Positions 36,308 through 45,681 of a stretch of DNA of 57,190 nucleotides are shown here, in pieces. This DNA is from Allobosea sp. (lineage in GTDB: Bacteria > Pseudomonadota > Alphaproteobacteria > Rhizobiales > Beijerinckiaceae). The position numbers and the translations under genes are program-made. The notes beneath the pieces were generated by a model. The model was not told where the DNA came from. It searched no databases and saw only the letters and a list, made by a program, of their open reading frames with translations. Position 1 is the stretch's first letter. Each line of letters begins with the position of its first letter. The stretch covers positions 1 through 57,190 of the forward strand of contig NZ_JAUYTP010000005.1 of assembly GCF_030695125.1 (NCBI RefSeq), given 5' to 3'.

Positions 36308-37155
36308 CCGAGCCCAAAACCCAGCCCATGACCGAGCTGATGACGGAGGCCGCGATGGAGTCGTCGAGCGCGAGGGCGGGCGCGGAGCCCGCGACCAAGC
36401 TTCAGGCCGAAGACCTGTGCAAGCGCTTCGGCGCGGTCGACGTGCTCAAGGGCGTCTCGCTGTCGGCCAGGGCCGGCGAGGTGATCGCGATGATCGGCTC
36501 GTCGGGGTCGGGCAAGAGCACTATCCTGCGCTGCCTGAACCTGCTGGAGAAGCCCCATGCCGGCCGCATCATCGTCGGCGGCGAGGAGTTGCGGCTCATG
36601 CCCGGCAAGGGCGGCGAGCTCGAGGCGCAGGATCCCGCCCAGCTGCAGCGGATCCGCGCCAGGCTCGCCATGGTCTTCCAGCAGTTCAATCTCTGGGCGC
36701 ATATGACGGCGCTCCAGAACGTCGTCGAGGCGCCGATCCGCGTGCTCGGCCTGTCGCGCGCCGAGGCGACCGAGCGGGCCGAGCGCTATCTCGCCCGCGT
36801 CGGGGTCTCCCATCGCAAGGACGCCTATCCGGCGCATATGTCGGGCGGCGAGCAGCAGCGCGTCGCCATCGCCCGGGCGCTCGCCATGGAGCCGGAGGTG
36901 ATGCTCTTCGACGAGCCGACCTCGGCGCTCGACCCCGAGCTCGTCGGCGAGGTCCTGCGCGTGATGCGCTCGCTGGCGGAGGAGGGCCGCACCATGCTGG
37001 TCGTGACCCATGAGATGGGGTTCGCCCGCGAGGTCGCCAACCGCGTGATCTTCCTGCACCGCGGCGTGATCGAGGAGGAAGGCGCGCCGGCCGAGATCCT
37101 GGCGCAGCCGCGGAGCGAGCGCCTGCGCAGCTTCCTCTCCAGCAGCCTGAAATAG
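36304..37155 (+). CDS. ABC transporter ATP-binding protein, HisP type
   Basis: This 283 aa ATPase of polar amino acid uptake has Walker [10 protein letters not shown] near residue 64, the Q-loop in [14 protein letters not shown] near 120, the signature [15 protein letters not shown] near 180, Walker [15 protein letters not shown] near 200, and the switch His in VVTHEMGFA. The N-terminal 35 residues form a low-complexity extension (repeated MTEPK/MTELMTE-like units) with several possible ATG starts; the first overlaps the hydrolase stop (ATGA). It completes the J-Q-M-hydrolase-P operon. Confidence 0.92.
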   Translation: MTEPKTQPMTELMTEAAMESSSARAGAEPATKLQAEDLCKRFGAVDVLKGVSLSARAGEVIAMIGSSGSGKSTILRCLNLLEKPHAGRIIVGGEELRLMPGKGGELEAQDPAQLQRIRARLAMVFQQFNLWAHMTALQNVVEAPIRVLGLSRAEATERAERYLARVGVSHRKDAYPAHMSGGEQQRVAIARALAMEPEVMLFDEPTSALDPELVGEVLRVMRSLAEEGRTMLVVTHEMGFAREVANRVIFLHRGVIEEEGAPAEILAQPRSERLRSFLSSSLK

Positions 37156-37262
37156 GGCGTCCGCCGCCAGCGGGCGGCCGAGATCGCGTGCAAGTCCGCG
37201 CGCAAGAGTCCGCAAGATCGACGATGACGCGGCGGCCCCGGTGAGGCACTCTCAGTGTCACG

Positions 37263-38285
37263 ATGATCCTGCCCGACACCCCGCCCGACCCGCAGCCCCG
37301 CCTGCGCATCTGCCTGCTCGGCGCGACCGGCACGATCGGACGCGCCACGCTCGATGCGCTGCTGCGGCGCGGCCATGAGGTGGTCTGCTTCACGCGGGCG
37401 CCTGCCGGCGCCAGGGGCGCGGATCCCCGCCCGGAGCGCGCCCGCCTGCCGGAGGGGACTGCAATCCGGCCGGTCGATTTCGGCGATCCCGCCGCGCTTG
37501 CGACGGAGGGGTTCGCCGGCGAGCGCTTCGACGCCGTGCTGTCCTGCATGGCCTCGCGCAGCGGGGCGCCGGCGGACGCCTGGGCCGTCGACCACCGCGC
37601 CCATCTCAACGTGCTCGCGGCGGCGCAGCAAGCGGGCATCGGCCATTTCGTCCTCCTCTCGGCGATCTGCGTGCAGAAGCCGCTGCTGGCCTTCCAACAG
37701 GCCAAGCTGGCCTTCGAGGCGGCGCTGATCGGCTCGGGCCTGCGCTATTCGATCGTCCGGCCGACCGCCTTCTTCAAATCGCTGTCGGGGCAGATCGAGC
37801 GCCTGCGCCAGGGCCGGCCCTTCCTGATCTTCGGCGACGGAACCCTGACCGCCTGCAAGCCGATCAGCGACGCCGATCTCGCCGACTACCTCGTCGGCTG
37901 CCTCGACGATCCGCACCGGTGGAACGCCATCCTGCCGATCGGCGGACCCGGCGAGGCGATCACGCCGCGCCAGCAGGGCGAGGCGCTGTTTGCGCTGCTG
38001 GGGCGCGAGCCCCGCTTCCGATCCGTCCCCGTCGCGGTGCTCGATATCGTCATCGCGACGCTGAAGCTGCTCGGCGCGGTCGTGCCGCCCCTGGCCGCGA
38101 AAGCCGAGCTCGCCCGGATCGGCCGCTACTACGCCACCGAATCCATGCTGGTGCTGGACCCCGCGACCGGGCGCTACGATGCGGCGGCGACGCCCTCGAC
38201 GGGAACCGACACCCTGGTGTCGTTCTACCGCGCGGTCGTGAACGGCGCGGCCGCGCCCGAGCGCGGCGACCACGCCGTGTTCTGA
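37263..38285 (+). CDS. bciA: Divinyl chlorophyllide 8-vinyl reductase-like (BciA family) NAD(P)-binding protein
   Basis: This 340 aa atypical short-chain reductase has a Rossmann motif, LLGATGTIGRATL near residue 19. It matches what I recall of BciA along its whole length: LSCMASRSGAP, FVLLSAICVQKPLLAFQQAK, SIVRPTAFFKSLSGQ, FGDGTLTACKPISDADLADY, ILPIGGPGEAITPRQQGE and RIGRYYATESMLVLDP. In phototrophs BciA reduces the 8-vinyl group during (bacterio)chlorophyll synthesis. No other photosynthesis gene is in the window, so this is either an outlying bch gene of an aerobic phototroph or a relative with another role. It is monocistronic, 107 bp after the ABC operon. Confidence 0.8.
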   Translation: MILPDTPPDPQPRLRICLLGATGTIGRATLDALLRRGHEVVCFTRAPAGARGADPRPERARLPEGTAIRPVDFGDPAALATEGFAGERFDAVLSCMASRSGAPADAWAVDHRAHLNVLAAAQQAGIGHFVLLSAICVQKPLLAFQQAKLAFEAALIGSGLRYSIVRPTAFFKSLSGQIERLRQGRPFLIFGDGTLTACKPISDADLADYLVGCLDDPHRWNAILPIGGPGEAITPRQQGEALFALLGREPRFRSVPVAVLDIVIATLKLLGAVVPPLAAKAELARIGRYYATESMLVLDPATGRYDAAATPSTGTDTLVSFYRAVVNGAAAPERGDHAVF

Positions 38286-39091
38286 CCCCGCCGCACCGCA
38301 ACGGGACGGCGGCGTCGCTGGAGGGGGCGGGCAGGGGCGGGCAGGGCGGCACGCCTCCGCCTTCCGCCCGCCGGCCGGCGTCGGATCGATGAGGGGCAGC
38401 GGAGCGCCGCGAGGCGCGTTGGGTAACAGGCCGCATCCGTTGAGCCAGGACGCGGCGCGGGCAGATTGAGCCACTGCCCGCACGCCCCGTGGCGCTCCGC
38501 TTGCCGGCGATTTGTGACCCCGGGCCGCGCTTATCGGGTCGAAAGCCAGCCTCCGCCGCGAGCCCTTTCGACGCCAGTGCCCCTCATCGGGTTGTCGCGT
38601 CTACTCGGGCATGGGACGCAGGCGTGAGCCATAAGACCGTTCCAGCGAGCTCCTCGCACAGGGGCCGTAGTACCCCCAGGGCGGTGCCCCGAAGCCTCCC
38701 GGGACTGGCGTGCAAAGCCAGCCGCAGGCGCCGCGCCCATCCCCACCATGGCTGTGCCTTCCGGATGGCTGCCCCTCGGGGATGAGGTGGGGCATCGTAG
38801 GGTGAGAGAGAAGCGGCGGGGATAAGTCAGCCTCCTTCTCCCCTCGGGGGAGAAGGTCCGGCAGGGGATGAGGGCGCGCCCCACCGGCCCTCATCCGTCA
38901 CGGCTTCGCCGTGCCACCTTCTCCCCCGAGGGGAGAAGGGATCGCGCCCTTCGCCGTATCCTAGACACTCATGCACTCTCCCGCTCCCGAATGGGAAAAG
39001 GGCTGCACAGCAAGAGAGAAGACTAGATGCGCAGAACTCTAAGTCGATAGCGAGGAATATTTGCTAAAGCACAACTGAATACGCATATTAT
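38286..39091. other. Long gene-free region with repeated-sequence character
   Basis: About 800 bp without a supportable gene. It is GC-rich up to about 38,950, with several short stem-loops, such as GGGC-GGT-GCCC and CTGGC/GCCAG near 38,680-38,720. Then it turns sharply AT-rich near 38,980 (the 39,061-39,120 block is 37% G+C). The open frames on either strand look like translated repeat, not protein. I suspect a multi-copy non-coding element, but cannot test copy number here. Confidence 0.5.
38834..38940. repeat. Palindromic repeat with twin CCTTCTCCCC hairpins
   Basis: Two near-identical hairpins flank the element: CCTTCTCCCCTCGGGGGAGA... at 38834-38856 and CCTTCTCCCCCGAGGGGAGA... at 38917-38939. 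Between them are GGATGAGGGC/GCCCTCATCC arms and a small CACGGC-TTC-GCCGTG hairpin at 38899-38913. This is a typical rhizobial intergenic palindrome. It marks the left border of the AT-rich stretch. Confidence 0.8.
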
Positions 39092-39487
39092 TTAAGCAAC
39101 TCGGGGCATATTTTTGAGCATAACCTGATCTTCTGATGCGATGCGGTAAGCGTTCTGATAAGCGTCAGCAATATTGCTATCAACAAATATTCTGTTTCCT
39201 ATCAATTCAAGCGCTTCTTCAAGTACGGTTACAAGCTTAAGGAAATTCTCTTGGCCTTGATGCTTTTGATTAAGATGGCGGAGGTAAAAATTCTTAAAAC
39301 CCTTTAGCCGGAAGCCAACGAGCGTGCGTGACTCCATTTCTAGCGCAAGAGTTAATGTCTCATCAATGCGCCTGTATACGCATGCTGCATCCTCGCGAAG
39401 ATATTCAACGCTATCAGACGCCTCATAGTATATCGCTACTGGGACATAAGTCCCATGATCGATTGTAATTGAGGGCTGGTCGATCAT
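39092..39487 (-). CDS. Hypothetical protein (131 aa) in an AT-rich gene pair
   Basis: I do not recognise this protein. It is 131 aa, soluble, with no signal peptide. Visible segments are VYRRIDETLTLALEMESRTL followed by VGFRLKGFKNFYLRHL, then a helix-rich C-terminus (LVTVLEEALELIGNRIFVDS). The middle, a short beta pattern ending in VGFRLKG, recalls small DUF2283-like domains, but weakly. It begins 6 bp after the stop of the upstream unknown gene, so the two are co-transcribed. Local G+C is about 43%, far below the neighbours, and codon use differs accordingly, which suggests acquisition from outside. Start at ATG 39487. Confidence 0.6.
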   Translation of the reverse strand: MIDQPSITIDHGTYVPVAIYYEASDSVEYLREDAACVYRRIDETLTLALEMESRTLVGFRLKGFKNFYLRHLNQKHQGQENFLKLVTVLEEALELIGNRIFVDSNIADAYQNAYRIASEDQVMLKNMPRVA

Positions 39488-39493
39488 GTCACT

Positions 39494-40108
39494 TTACCAA
39501 GCTTGTTTGCGATATCGCTCCTCGAAGTCGATTGGCAGCAAAGGCTCATTGGGACTTGCTTCAACAAATCCCCAATGGGTGATAACGCCCGAGGCGCTTG
39601 ATGCCTCCTGTTTGTGCCGGCTCCGACCGACGACATCAATGCGCACATGCGTGACAAAGACAAGGCCGGCGGCAACGGGTGCAATCTCCCCTTGACACGC
39701 CAAGGCCGGTTTGTGGCGAACATAAAATTCCGGTTTCGTTATGAATGAGTAAACATCGAACCCGTGATTGTCGTCGGCTAGGGGGCGCTTCAGCCCCCTG
39801 AAGCACGCATGCGCATCACGAATAGACATCAATGGTCTGGTATCAAGCTGTTGAGTTATTTTGGAGGCATTGGGTAGCGGTGGAACCCTACCGAATATGA
39901 GGCTCCAAGCACTAAAGACAGGTTGGTATTTGCAGTTTTCGATGTCTTTTTGAAGATCGTGCTGCGCAAAACGGTAGAGACCGGGTTGGTCTCTGCCGAA
40001 AGGTGAGCGGCCGATCACGATGTTGGGTAAATCTCGCCATGGCGATGGCCTATGGCCACCGCCGTCGATCAACACCAGGCTGGGGCGGGAGGTGATAGAA
40101 GCCTTCAT
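39494..40108 (-). CDS. Hypothetical protein (204 aa) in an AT-rich gene pair
   Basis: I do not recognise this protein. It is 204 aa, probably soluble. Visible features are SLVLIDGGGHRPSPWRDLPN near the start, a central LMSIRDAHACFRGLKRPLAD, FYVRHKPALACQGE, then VAAGLVFVTHVRIDVVGR and the C-terminal THWGFVEASPNEPLLPIDFE. The order of beta and helical stretches suggests one folded domain. It starts 34 bp downstream of the nrdJ stop and runs into the 131 aa gene. G+C is near 50%, lower than nrdJ. It may be read through from nrdJ or from a promoter at its 3' end. ATG 40108 is the first in frame. Confidence 0.55.
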   Translation of the reverse strand: MKASITSRPSLVLIDGGGHRPSPWRDLPNIVIGRSPFGRDQPGLYRFAQHDLQKDIENCKYQPVFSAWSLIFGRVPPLPNASKITQQLDTRPLMSIRDAHACFRGLKRPLADDNHGFDVYSFITKPEFYVRHKPALACQGEIAPVAAGLVFVTHVRIDVVGRSRHKQEASSASGVITHWGFVEASPNEPLLPIDFEERYRKQAW

Positions 40109-40141
40109 GGCGAAGTTTCCCCGCTTTCCACAGCTGCTATC

Positions 40142-43100
40142 TCACGAACACCCCGTCGTGCTGCCACACGTGTTGCACTTCAAACACGTGCCATTCCGCA
40201 CCAGCGTGAAGTTGCCGCACTCGCCACAGCTGTCGCCGACATAGCCCTTCATGATCGCCTCGGCCCGGCGCTCGGACGCCGAGGGCTGGGCGGCCGGGGC
40301 CGCGAAGCCGAGCTTGGCCATCTCGGCCTCGCCGAAGGCCTCCGGCTCCTCCTTCAGCGCGGTGGCGCCGACCGTGGTGAAGGCGGTGACGGTGGCGCCG
40401 CCGCGGGCGGTCGTCTCCGTGCCGACAGCAAGGCCGCCGCCGCCCTGGATCGCGTGGAAGTTCATCGGCTTGCCGCGGCGGAAACCGGTCGAAGCCAGCG
40501 GGCTCGTGGTGATCGGCGTCGTCGTCTGGGGCGCCTTGTCCTGGCCGACGCCGCCGCCGATCACGTCATGGCCGATCTCGCTCGGGTCGATATGGGCGAG
40601 GTCGTGCCGGCCGAGATAGGAGATCGCGAGTTCGCGGAAGACATAGTCGAGGATCGAGGTGGCGTTCTTGATCGACTGGTTGCCCTGCACGAAGCCCGAC
40701 GGCTCGAAGCGCGTGAAGGTGAAGGCCTCGACATACTCCTCCAGCGGCACGCCATATTGCAGGCCCAAGCTGACCGCGATGGCGAAGTTGTTCATCATCG
40801 CCCGGAAGGCGGCGCCCTCCTTGTGCATGTCGATGAAGATCTCGCCGAGCCGTCCATCGGCATATTCGCCGGTGTGGACATAGACCTTGTGGCCGCCGAC
40901 GACCGCCTTCTGGATGTAGCCGGTGCGGCGGGCGGGCATCTTCTCGCGCTCGCGGATGACCTTCTCGACGATGCGCTCGACGATCTTCTCGGTGAGCTGC
41001 GTCGTGCGCGCGGCCATCGGCATCTGCTGCAGCGCCTCGACCGCATCCTCCTCGTCGTCCTCGTCGGCGATGAGCGCCGAGTTCAGCGGCTGGGAGAGCT
41101 TCGAGCCGTCGCGGTAGAGGGCGTTGGCCTTCAGCGCCAGCTTCCAGGAGAGCATGTAGGCGCTCTTGCAATCCTCGACCGTGGCGTCGTTGGGCATGTT
41201 GATGGTCTTGGAGATCGCGCCGGAGATGAAGGGCTGGGCGGCCGCCATCATCCGGATATGGCTCTCGACCGAGAGATAGCGCTTGCCGATGCGCCCGCAG
41301 GGATTGGCGCAATCGAAGACGTTGTAATGCTCGGTCTTGAGGTGCGGCGCGCCTTCCAGCGTCATCGCCCCGCAGACATGGACATTGGCGGCCTCGATCT
41401 CCGCTTTGGAGAAGCCGAGGAAGGGCAGCACCTCGAAGGCGGGATCGTTGAGCTTCTCGGCGGGGACCTTCAGCGTGTTGACGAGGAAATCCTCGCCCAG
41501 CGTCCATTTGTTGAAGACGAACTTGATGTCGAAGGCGGCCTTCAGGTCCTTCTCGACCGCGTCGATCTTGTCCTGCGGGAAGCCCTTGGCCTTGAGCGAG
41601 CCGTGGTTGACGCCCGGCGCCTGCGCCATCGAGCCATGGCCGACGGCATAGGCCTCGATCTCGGCGATCTCGTGCTCGCGGTAGCCGAGCGCGCGCAGCG
41701 CGTCGGGCACGGCGCGGTTGATGATCTTCCAGTAGCCGCCGCCGGCGAGCTTCTTGAACTTCACCAGCGCGAAGTCGGGCTCGATGCCGGTCGTGTCGCA
41801 ATCCATGACGAGGCCGATCGTGCCGGTCGGCGCGATCACGGTCGCCTGGGCATTGCGGTAGCCATGCTTCTCGCCGAGCGCCAGCGCGTTGTCCCAGGCG
41901 ATGCGGGCACGCTCGGACATCAGCGAGGAGGTGCCGCCGAGACGGGCCAGCGTGCCATGGTCGAGCGGCACGGGGGTGACCTCGAGGCCCTCATAGCCGG
42001 TGGCCATGCCATGGGCCGCGGTGCGGTGGTTGCGGATGACGCGCAGCATATGCGCGGCGTTCTTCTTGTAGCCGGGGAAGGGGCCGAGTTCGCCCGCCAT
42101 CTCGGCCGAGGTCGCATAGGAGACGCCGGTCATGATCGCGGTCAGGGCGCCAGCCAGGGCGCGGCCCTCGTCGGAATCATAGCCCAGGCCCATGCTCATC
42201 AGCAGGCCGCCGATATTGGCGTAGCCGAGGCCCAGCGTCCGGTACTCATAGGAGAGTTCGGCGATTTCCTTGGACGGGAACTGCGCCATCGTCACCGAGA
42301 TCTCGAGCACGACGGTCCAGAGCCGGCAGAGATGCTCGTAAGCGGCGACGTCGAAGACCTTGGTCTCGTTGTCGTAGAACTGCAGCAGGTTGGCGGAGGC
42401 CAGGTTGCAGGCGGTGTCGTCGAGGAACATGTACTCCGAGCAGGGATTGGACGCGCGGATGCGGCCCGACGCCTTGCAGGTGTGCCAGTCGTTCATCGTG
42501 GTGTTGAAGTGCAGGCCCGGATCGGCCGAGGCCCAGGCGGCGAAGCCGATCTTCTCCCACAGATCGCGGGCCTTCAGCGTCTTCATCACCTTGCCGGTGG
42601 TGCGGCCGGTCAGGTTCCAGTCGCCGTCGTTTTCGACCGCGCGCAGGAAGTCGTCGGTGAGCGAGACCGAGTTGTTAGAGTTCTGGCCGGAGACGGTGAG
42701 GTAGGCCTCCGAATCCCAGTCGGTGTCATAGATGTCGAACTTGATGTCGGTGTAGCCCTGCTTGGCGAACTGCATCACGCGCTTGATGTAGTTGTCGGGC
42801 ACCATCGCCTTGCGTGCGAGCTTCACCTCGCGCTTGAGGGCGGGGTTCTTCTCCGGATCGAAGCAGGAATCGCCTTCGCCCTCGCAGTTCACGCAGGCCT
42901 TGAGCACGGCCTTCATGTGCTTCTGGACGGTCTTGGAGCCGGTGACGAGGGCGGCGACCTTCTGCTCCTCCTTCACCTTCCAGTCGATATAGGTCTCGAT
43001 GTCGGGATGGTCGACATCGACCACGACCATCTTGGCCGCGCGGCGCGTCGTGCCGCCCGACTTGATCGCGCCGGCCGCGCGGTCGCCGATCTTGAGGAAG

Positions 43101-43867
43101 GACATCAGGCCCGACGAGCGGCCGCCGCCGGCGAGCTTCTCGCCTTCGCCGCGTAGCATCGAGAAGTTCGAGCCGGTGCCCGAGCCGTATTTGAACAGGC
43201 GGGCTTCGCGGACCCAGAGGTCCATGATGCCGCCTTCGTTGACGAGGTCGTCCTGCACGCCCTGGATGAAGCAGGCATGCGGCTGGGGATGCTCGTAGCT
43301 CGACTTCGACTTGGTCAGCTTGCCGGTCTTGTAGTCGACGTAGAAATGGCCCTGGCTGGGGCCGTCGATGCCATAGGCCCAGTGCAGGCCGGTGTTGAAC
43401 CATTGCGGCGAGTTCGGCGCGACGCGCTGGGTCGCGAGCATGAAGCGCAGCTCGTCATGGAAGGCGGCGGCATCGTCTTCCGAGGTGAAATAGCCACCCT
43501 TCCAGCCCCAATAGGTCCAGCAGCCTGCGAGGCGGTCGAACACCTGCTTCGACGAGATCTCGGAGCCGGACCGCTCGCCCTCGGGCAGCTTGGCGAGCGC
43601 CGCCTCGTCGGCGACCGAGCGCCAGAGGAAGGAGGGGACGTCGTTCTCCTCGACCTTCTTGAGCCGCGCCGGCACGCCAGCCTTGCGGAAATACTTCTGC
43701 GCGAGCACGTCGCTGGCGACCTGCGACCACGCCTCGGGCACCTCGATGCCCTCCAGGCGGAACACGATCGAGCCGTCGGGATTGCGAATCTCGCTCACCG
43801 CCGAGCGGAAGGGAATGGCGGCGTAAGGCGACTGTCCGGCGGAGGTGTAGCGGCGCTCGATGCGCAT
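40142..43867 (-). CDS. nrdJ: Vitamin B12-dependent (class II) ribonucleotide reductase
   Basis: This 1241 aa enzyme makes deoxyribonucleotides using adenosylcobalamin. It has the alpha-barrel signatures [14 protein letters not shown] near residue 150, [18 protein letters not shown] near 475 and [20 protein letters not shown] near 690. The C-terminus ends in a Cys-rich tail ([22 protein letters not shown], quoted in part as [13 protein letters not shown]) expected to shuttle electrons or bind zinc. Length matches alphaproteobacterial NrdJ. About 700 bp of apparently non-coding DNA lie upstream; I found no B12-riboswitch core there. No NrdAB genes are in the window. Confidence 0.95.
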   Translation of the reverse strand: MRIERRYTSAGQSPYAAIPFRSAVSEIRNPDGSIVFRLEGIEVPEAWSQVASDVLAQKYFRKAGVPARLKKVEENDVPSFLWRSVADEAALAKLPEGERSGSEISSKQVFDRLAGCWTYWGWKGGYFTSEDDAAAFHDELRFMLATQRVAPNSPQWFNTGLHWAYGIDGPSQGHFYVDYKTGKLTKSKSSYEHPQPHACFIQGVQDDLVNEGGIMDLWVREARLFKYGSGTGSNFSMLRGEGEKLAGGGRSSGLMSFLKIGDRAAGAIKSGGTTRRAAKMVVVDVDHPDIETYIDWKVKEEQKVAALVTGSKTVQKHMKAVLKACVNCEGEGDSCFDPEKNPALKREVKLARKAMVPDNYIKRVMQFAKQGYTDIKFDIYDTDWDSEAYLTVSGQNSNNSVSLTDDFLRAVENDGDWNLTGRTTGKVMKTLKARDLWEKIGFAAWASADPGLHFNTTMNDWHTCKASGRIRASNPCSEYMFLDDTACNLASANLLQFYDNETKVFDVAAYEHLCRLWTVVLEISVTMAQFPSKEIAELSYEYRTLGLGYANIGGLLMSMGLGYDSDEGRALAGALTAIMTGVSYATSAEMAGELGPFPGYKKNAAHMLRVIRNHRTAAHGMATGYEGLEVTPVPLDHGTLARLGGTSSLMSERARIAWDNALALGEKHGYRNAQATVIAPTGTIGLVMDCDTTGIEPDFALVKFKKLAGGGYWKIINRAVPDALRALGYREHEIAEIEAYAVGHGSMAQAPGVNHGSLKAKGFPQDKIDAVEKDLKAAFDIKFVFNKWTLGEDFLVNTLKVPAEKLNDPAFEVLPFLGFSKAEIEAANVHVCGAMTLEGAPHLKTEHYNVFDCANPCGRIGKRYLSVESHIRMMAAAQPFISGAISKTINMPNDATVEDCKSAYMLSWKLALKANALYRDGSKLSQPLNSALIADEDDEEDAVEALQQMPMAARTTQLTEKIVERIVEKVIREREKMPARRTGYIQKAVVGGHKVYVHTGEYADGRLGEIFIDMHKEGAAFRAMMNNFAIAVSLGLQYGVPLEEYVEAFTFTRFEPSGFVQGNQSIKNATSILDYVFRELAISYLGRHDLAHIDPSEIGHDVIGGGVGQDKAPQTTTPITTSPLASTGFRRGKPMNFHAIQGGGGLAVGTETTARGGATVTAFTTVGATALKEEPEAFGEAEMAKLGFAAPAAQPSASERRAEAIMKGYVGDSCGECGNFTLVRNGTCLKCNTCGSTTGCS

Positions 43868-44582
43868 GATCCGTCATTCCCTGATGCTTGCCGCGGGCGG
43901 GTCACGCCTCGCGCGGCCGGTTGATCACCGGCTCCTGATGTCAGCCCGAACTCGGTTTGATTGCCCCGTGGACGTCGCGGCGTTGTGGCCCGCCTCGCTC
44001 GTCCGGTTGCGGCCAGAAAGACCGCGCGCGCCTCTTCGACGCCACCGTTGCCGGTGTGCCGCGCAAGACCGCCTCGACCCCTCTGGAAACTCTTTCGCAG
44101 GTGTCGATTGGCGTTTCCGCCGGCCGTCACGCGACTGTCAAAACCTAGTCCCGGATGGGGCGTTCCGTCAAGGATTAGTGCCGCGCAAACCAGGTGGGCA
44201 CGACATCTGGTGGGTCGGTGTGAGTTATGGGGATAAGTTCCGGCAACCCCGCTAAGCCATGGGAATCGCGACAGGATTCCGGCACTGCGGCCAGATTGCC
44301 ACAAGCGCGCGCCGAATAGGAGGCCGCGACGGCGGACCGGGAATGATGCCCAAACGTCATCGGGCCGCCTCGCGCCGACGGAGTTGAAGGCTGCGTCTCC
44401 ACCGGGCCGATCAAGTGTTTGAATCCATGCCGTCTTGGCCGGTCGCGCGGCCGGCGCGGCCCTTGGCCCAAACCCGAATCGACATGCCGCGAATCTGCGG
44501 GCACGGCTTCCAGCGGCGACCTGGAACCCGCCCTTAAGCAGGCTGTGCAAAGGTCGGGGGGACCTCACGGGAACGTCGCGCC
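43868..44582. other. Long intergenic region upstream of nrdJ (about 715 bp)
   Basis: It lies between the divergent nrdJ and a small lipoprotein gene. No reading frame here resembles a protein. TGGGGATAA at 44228-44236 (minus strand TTATCCCCA) is one base off the DnaA-box consensus TTATCCACA. I saw no cobalamin-riboswitch box and no obvious NrdR-box pair. Promoters for both genes should be here. Confidence 0.5.
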
Positions 44583-45053
44583 ATGCACATGCGGGCTGTG
44601 TTCGCCATGCTTCTGTTCATCGGCGCGTGCTCGCCGGCGGGCGAGCCGCTGTCGCGCGACTTCGCGGGCTGGTGGCGCCCCGAGGCCGGCAAGCTCGGCT
44701 GCGAGCGCGCAGCGATGCGTTTCGAGCGCAACCAGGTGCATGTGCGCCGCGACGCGCGCTTCGTCACGGTGTTCGAGATCACCGAGGCGAAGCTCGCCCC
44801 CGGCGAGGCCCGGCTGACGCTGCGAATCGCCGACGAGGCCGCGCTCCTCGCCGCCATCGATCAGGGCCGCCCGGCGATGGCGACCGAACTGCCCAAGCGG
44901 GCGATCGTCTTGACCTTGCGGCGCGCGGGCGATCGCCTCGTACCGAACAATGCCTTGATCCAGGAGAGCGGGCCGCGCGGCTTGCGCGCTCCCGGGCGAG
45001 GCGAGGCGCGCGCCATCACCCAGATCTTCACGATGACGCCCTGTCCGGTCTGA
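44583..45053 (+). CDS. Small predicted lipoprotein, function unknown
   Basis: This 156 aa protein has a lipoprotein signal peptide: hydrophobic AVFAMLLFIGAC with Cys near residue 16. The mature part has a beta-rich look (CERAAMRFERNQVHVRR, FVTVFEITEAKLAPGEARLTL) and ends in TQIFTMTPCPV. I do not recognise the family. It starts a short plus-strand run ahead of the NDUFA12 and DUF2155 genes, 108 bp away, so it may not be co-transcribed. ATG 44583 and ATG 44589 are both possible. Confidence 0.7.
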   Translation: MHMRAVFAMLLFIGACSPAGEPLSRDFAGWWRPEAGKLGCERAAMRFERNQVHVRRDARFVTVFEITEAKLAPGEARLTLRIADEAALLAAIDQGRPAMATELPKRAIVLTLRRAGDRLVPNNALIQESGPRGLRAPGRGEARAITQIFTMTPCPV

Positions 45054-45161
45054 CGCCCGCGCCTGCATCGCGCCGGGCTGGACAGGGCGCGCCCCGCTCT
45101 TCATAAGTCCCCGCAGTTCAATCGACCGCGACGCGCGCATCTCCACGAAGGCGACATTGCC

Positions 45162-45572
45162 ATGAAGCCCTGGCTGCTGCAGATCTTCACCTGGTGGAAC
45201 GGCCAGACACTGGGCACGCGCTTTCACACCTGGCGCTTCGGCGAGCGGGTCGGCGAGGACGAGTTCGGCAATGTCTATTACCGCACCAAGGGTGGGGTGA
45301 AGGACAAGGCGCTCGGCTTCCAGCGCCGCTGGGTCGTCTACAACGGCGACATTGAGGCCTCCAGGATCCCGCCCGGCTGGAATGGCTGGCTGCACCACAC
45401 CGTCGACGTCGCGCCTTCCGAGGAACGCTACGAGGCGCGCGAGTGGCAGGAACCGCACCAGCAGAACTGGACCGGCACGCCGCAGGCCTACCGCCCCAAG
45501 GGCTCGACGCTGGCCGAAGGCGAGCGGCCCTCCGCCACCGGCGACTACGAGGCCTGGACGCCGGGCCGCTGA
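45162..45572 (+). CDS. NADH:ubiquinone oxidoreductase subunit, NDUFA12 family
   Basis: This 136 aa homologue of the mitochondrial complex I subunit NDUFA12 (B17.2) is found in alphaproteobacteria. It has the core LLQIFTWWNGQTLGTRFHTWR, then VGEDEFGNVYYRTKGG, RRWVVYNGDIEASRIPPGWNGWLHH (quoted in part as YNGDIEASRIPPGWNGWLHH) and the ending RPKGSTLAEGERPSATGDYEAW (part). It is a peripheral accessory subunit on the matrix or cytoplasmic arm and is encoded away from the nuo operon, as is usual. DUF2155 follows after about 110 bp. Confidence 0.93.
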   Translation: MKPWLLQIFTWWNGQTLGTRFHTWRFGERVGEDEFGNVYYRTKGGVKDKALGFQRRWVVYNGDIEASRIPPGWNGWLHHTVDVAPSEERYEAREWQEPHQQNWTGTPQAYRPKGSTLAEGERPSATGDYEAWTPGR

Positions 45573-45681
45573 CACCGCGCGGGGCAGGGCGGCCTTGCGC
45601 CCTTTTTCCGCTGCGATTGGCGTGTTACTGCGCGGGCGTCGCGGGCCGCCCGCGCTTCCGCTAGAGATTCGCAAAGCCGCC

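Noticed and set aside
38489..38894. Small genes in the 38.3-39.0 kb gap
   Set aside because: Overlapping frames on both strands in repeat-like DNA, without ribosome sites or known similarity.
40052..43156. Very long open frame antisense to nrdJ
   Set aside because: It mirrors nrdJ codon positions in GC-rich DNA, has Arg/Gly/Ala/His-rich composition and no recognisable domain. A shadow frame.
43868..44582. Cobalamin riboswitch upstream of nrdJ
   Set aside because: I looked on the minus strand for the GCCACTG box and the AACAGGGAA-type core and found neither in the correct order.
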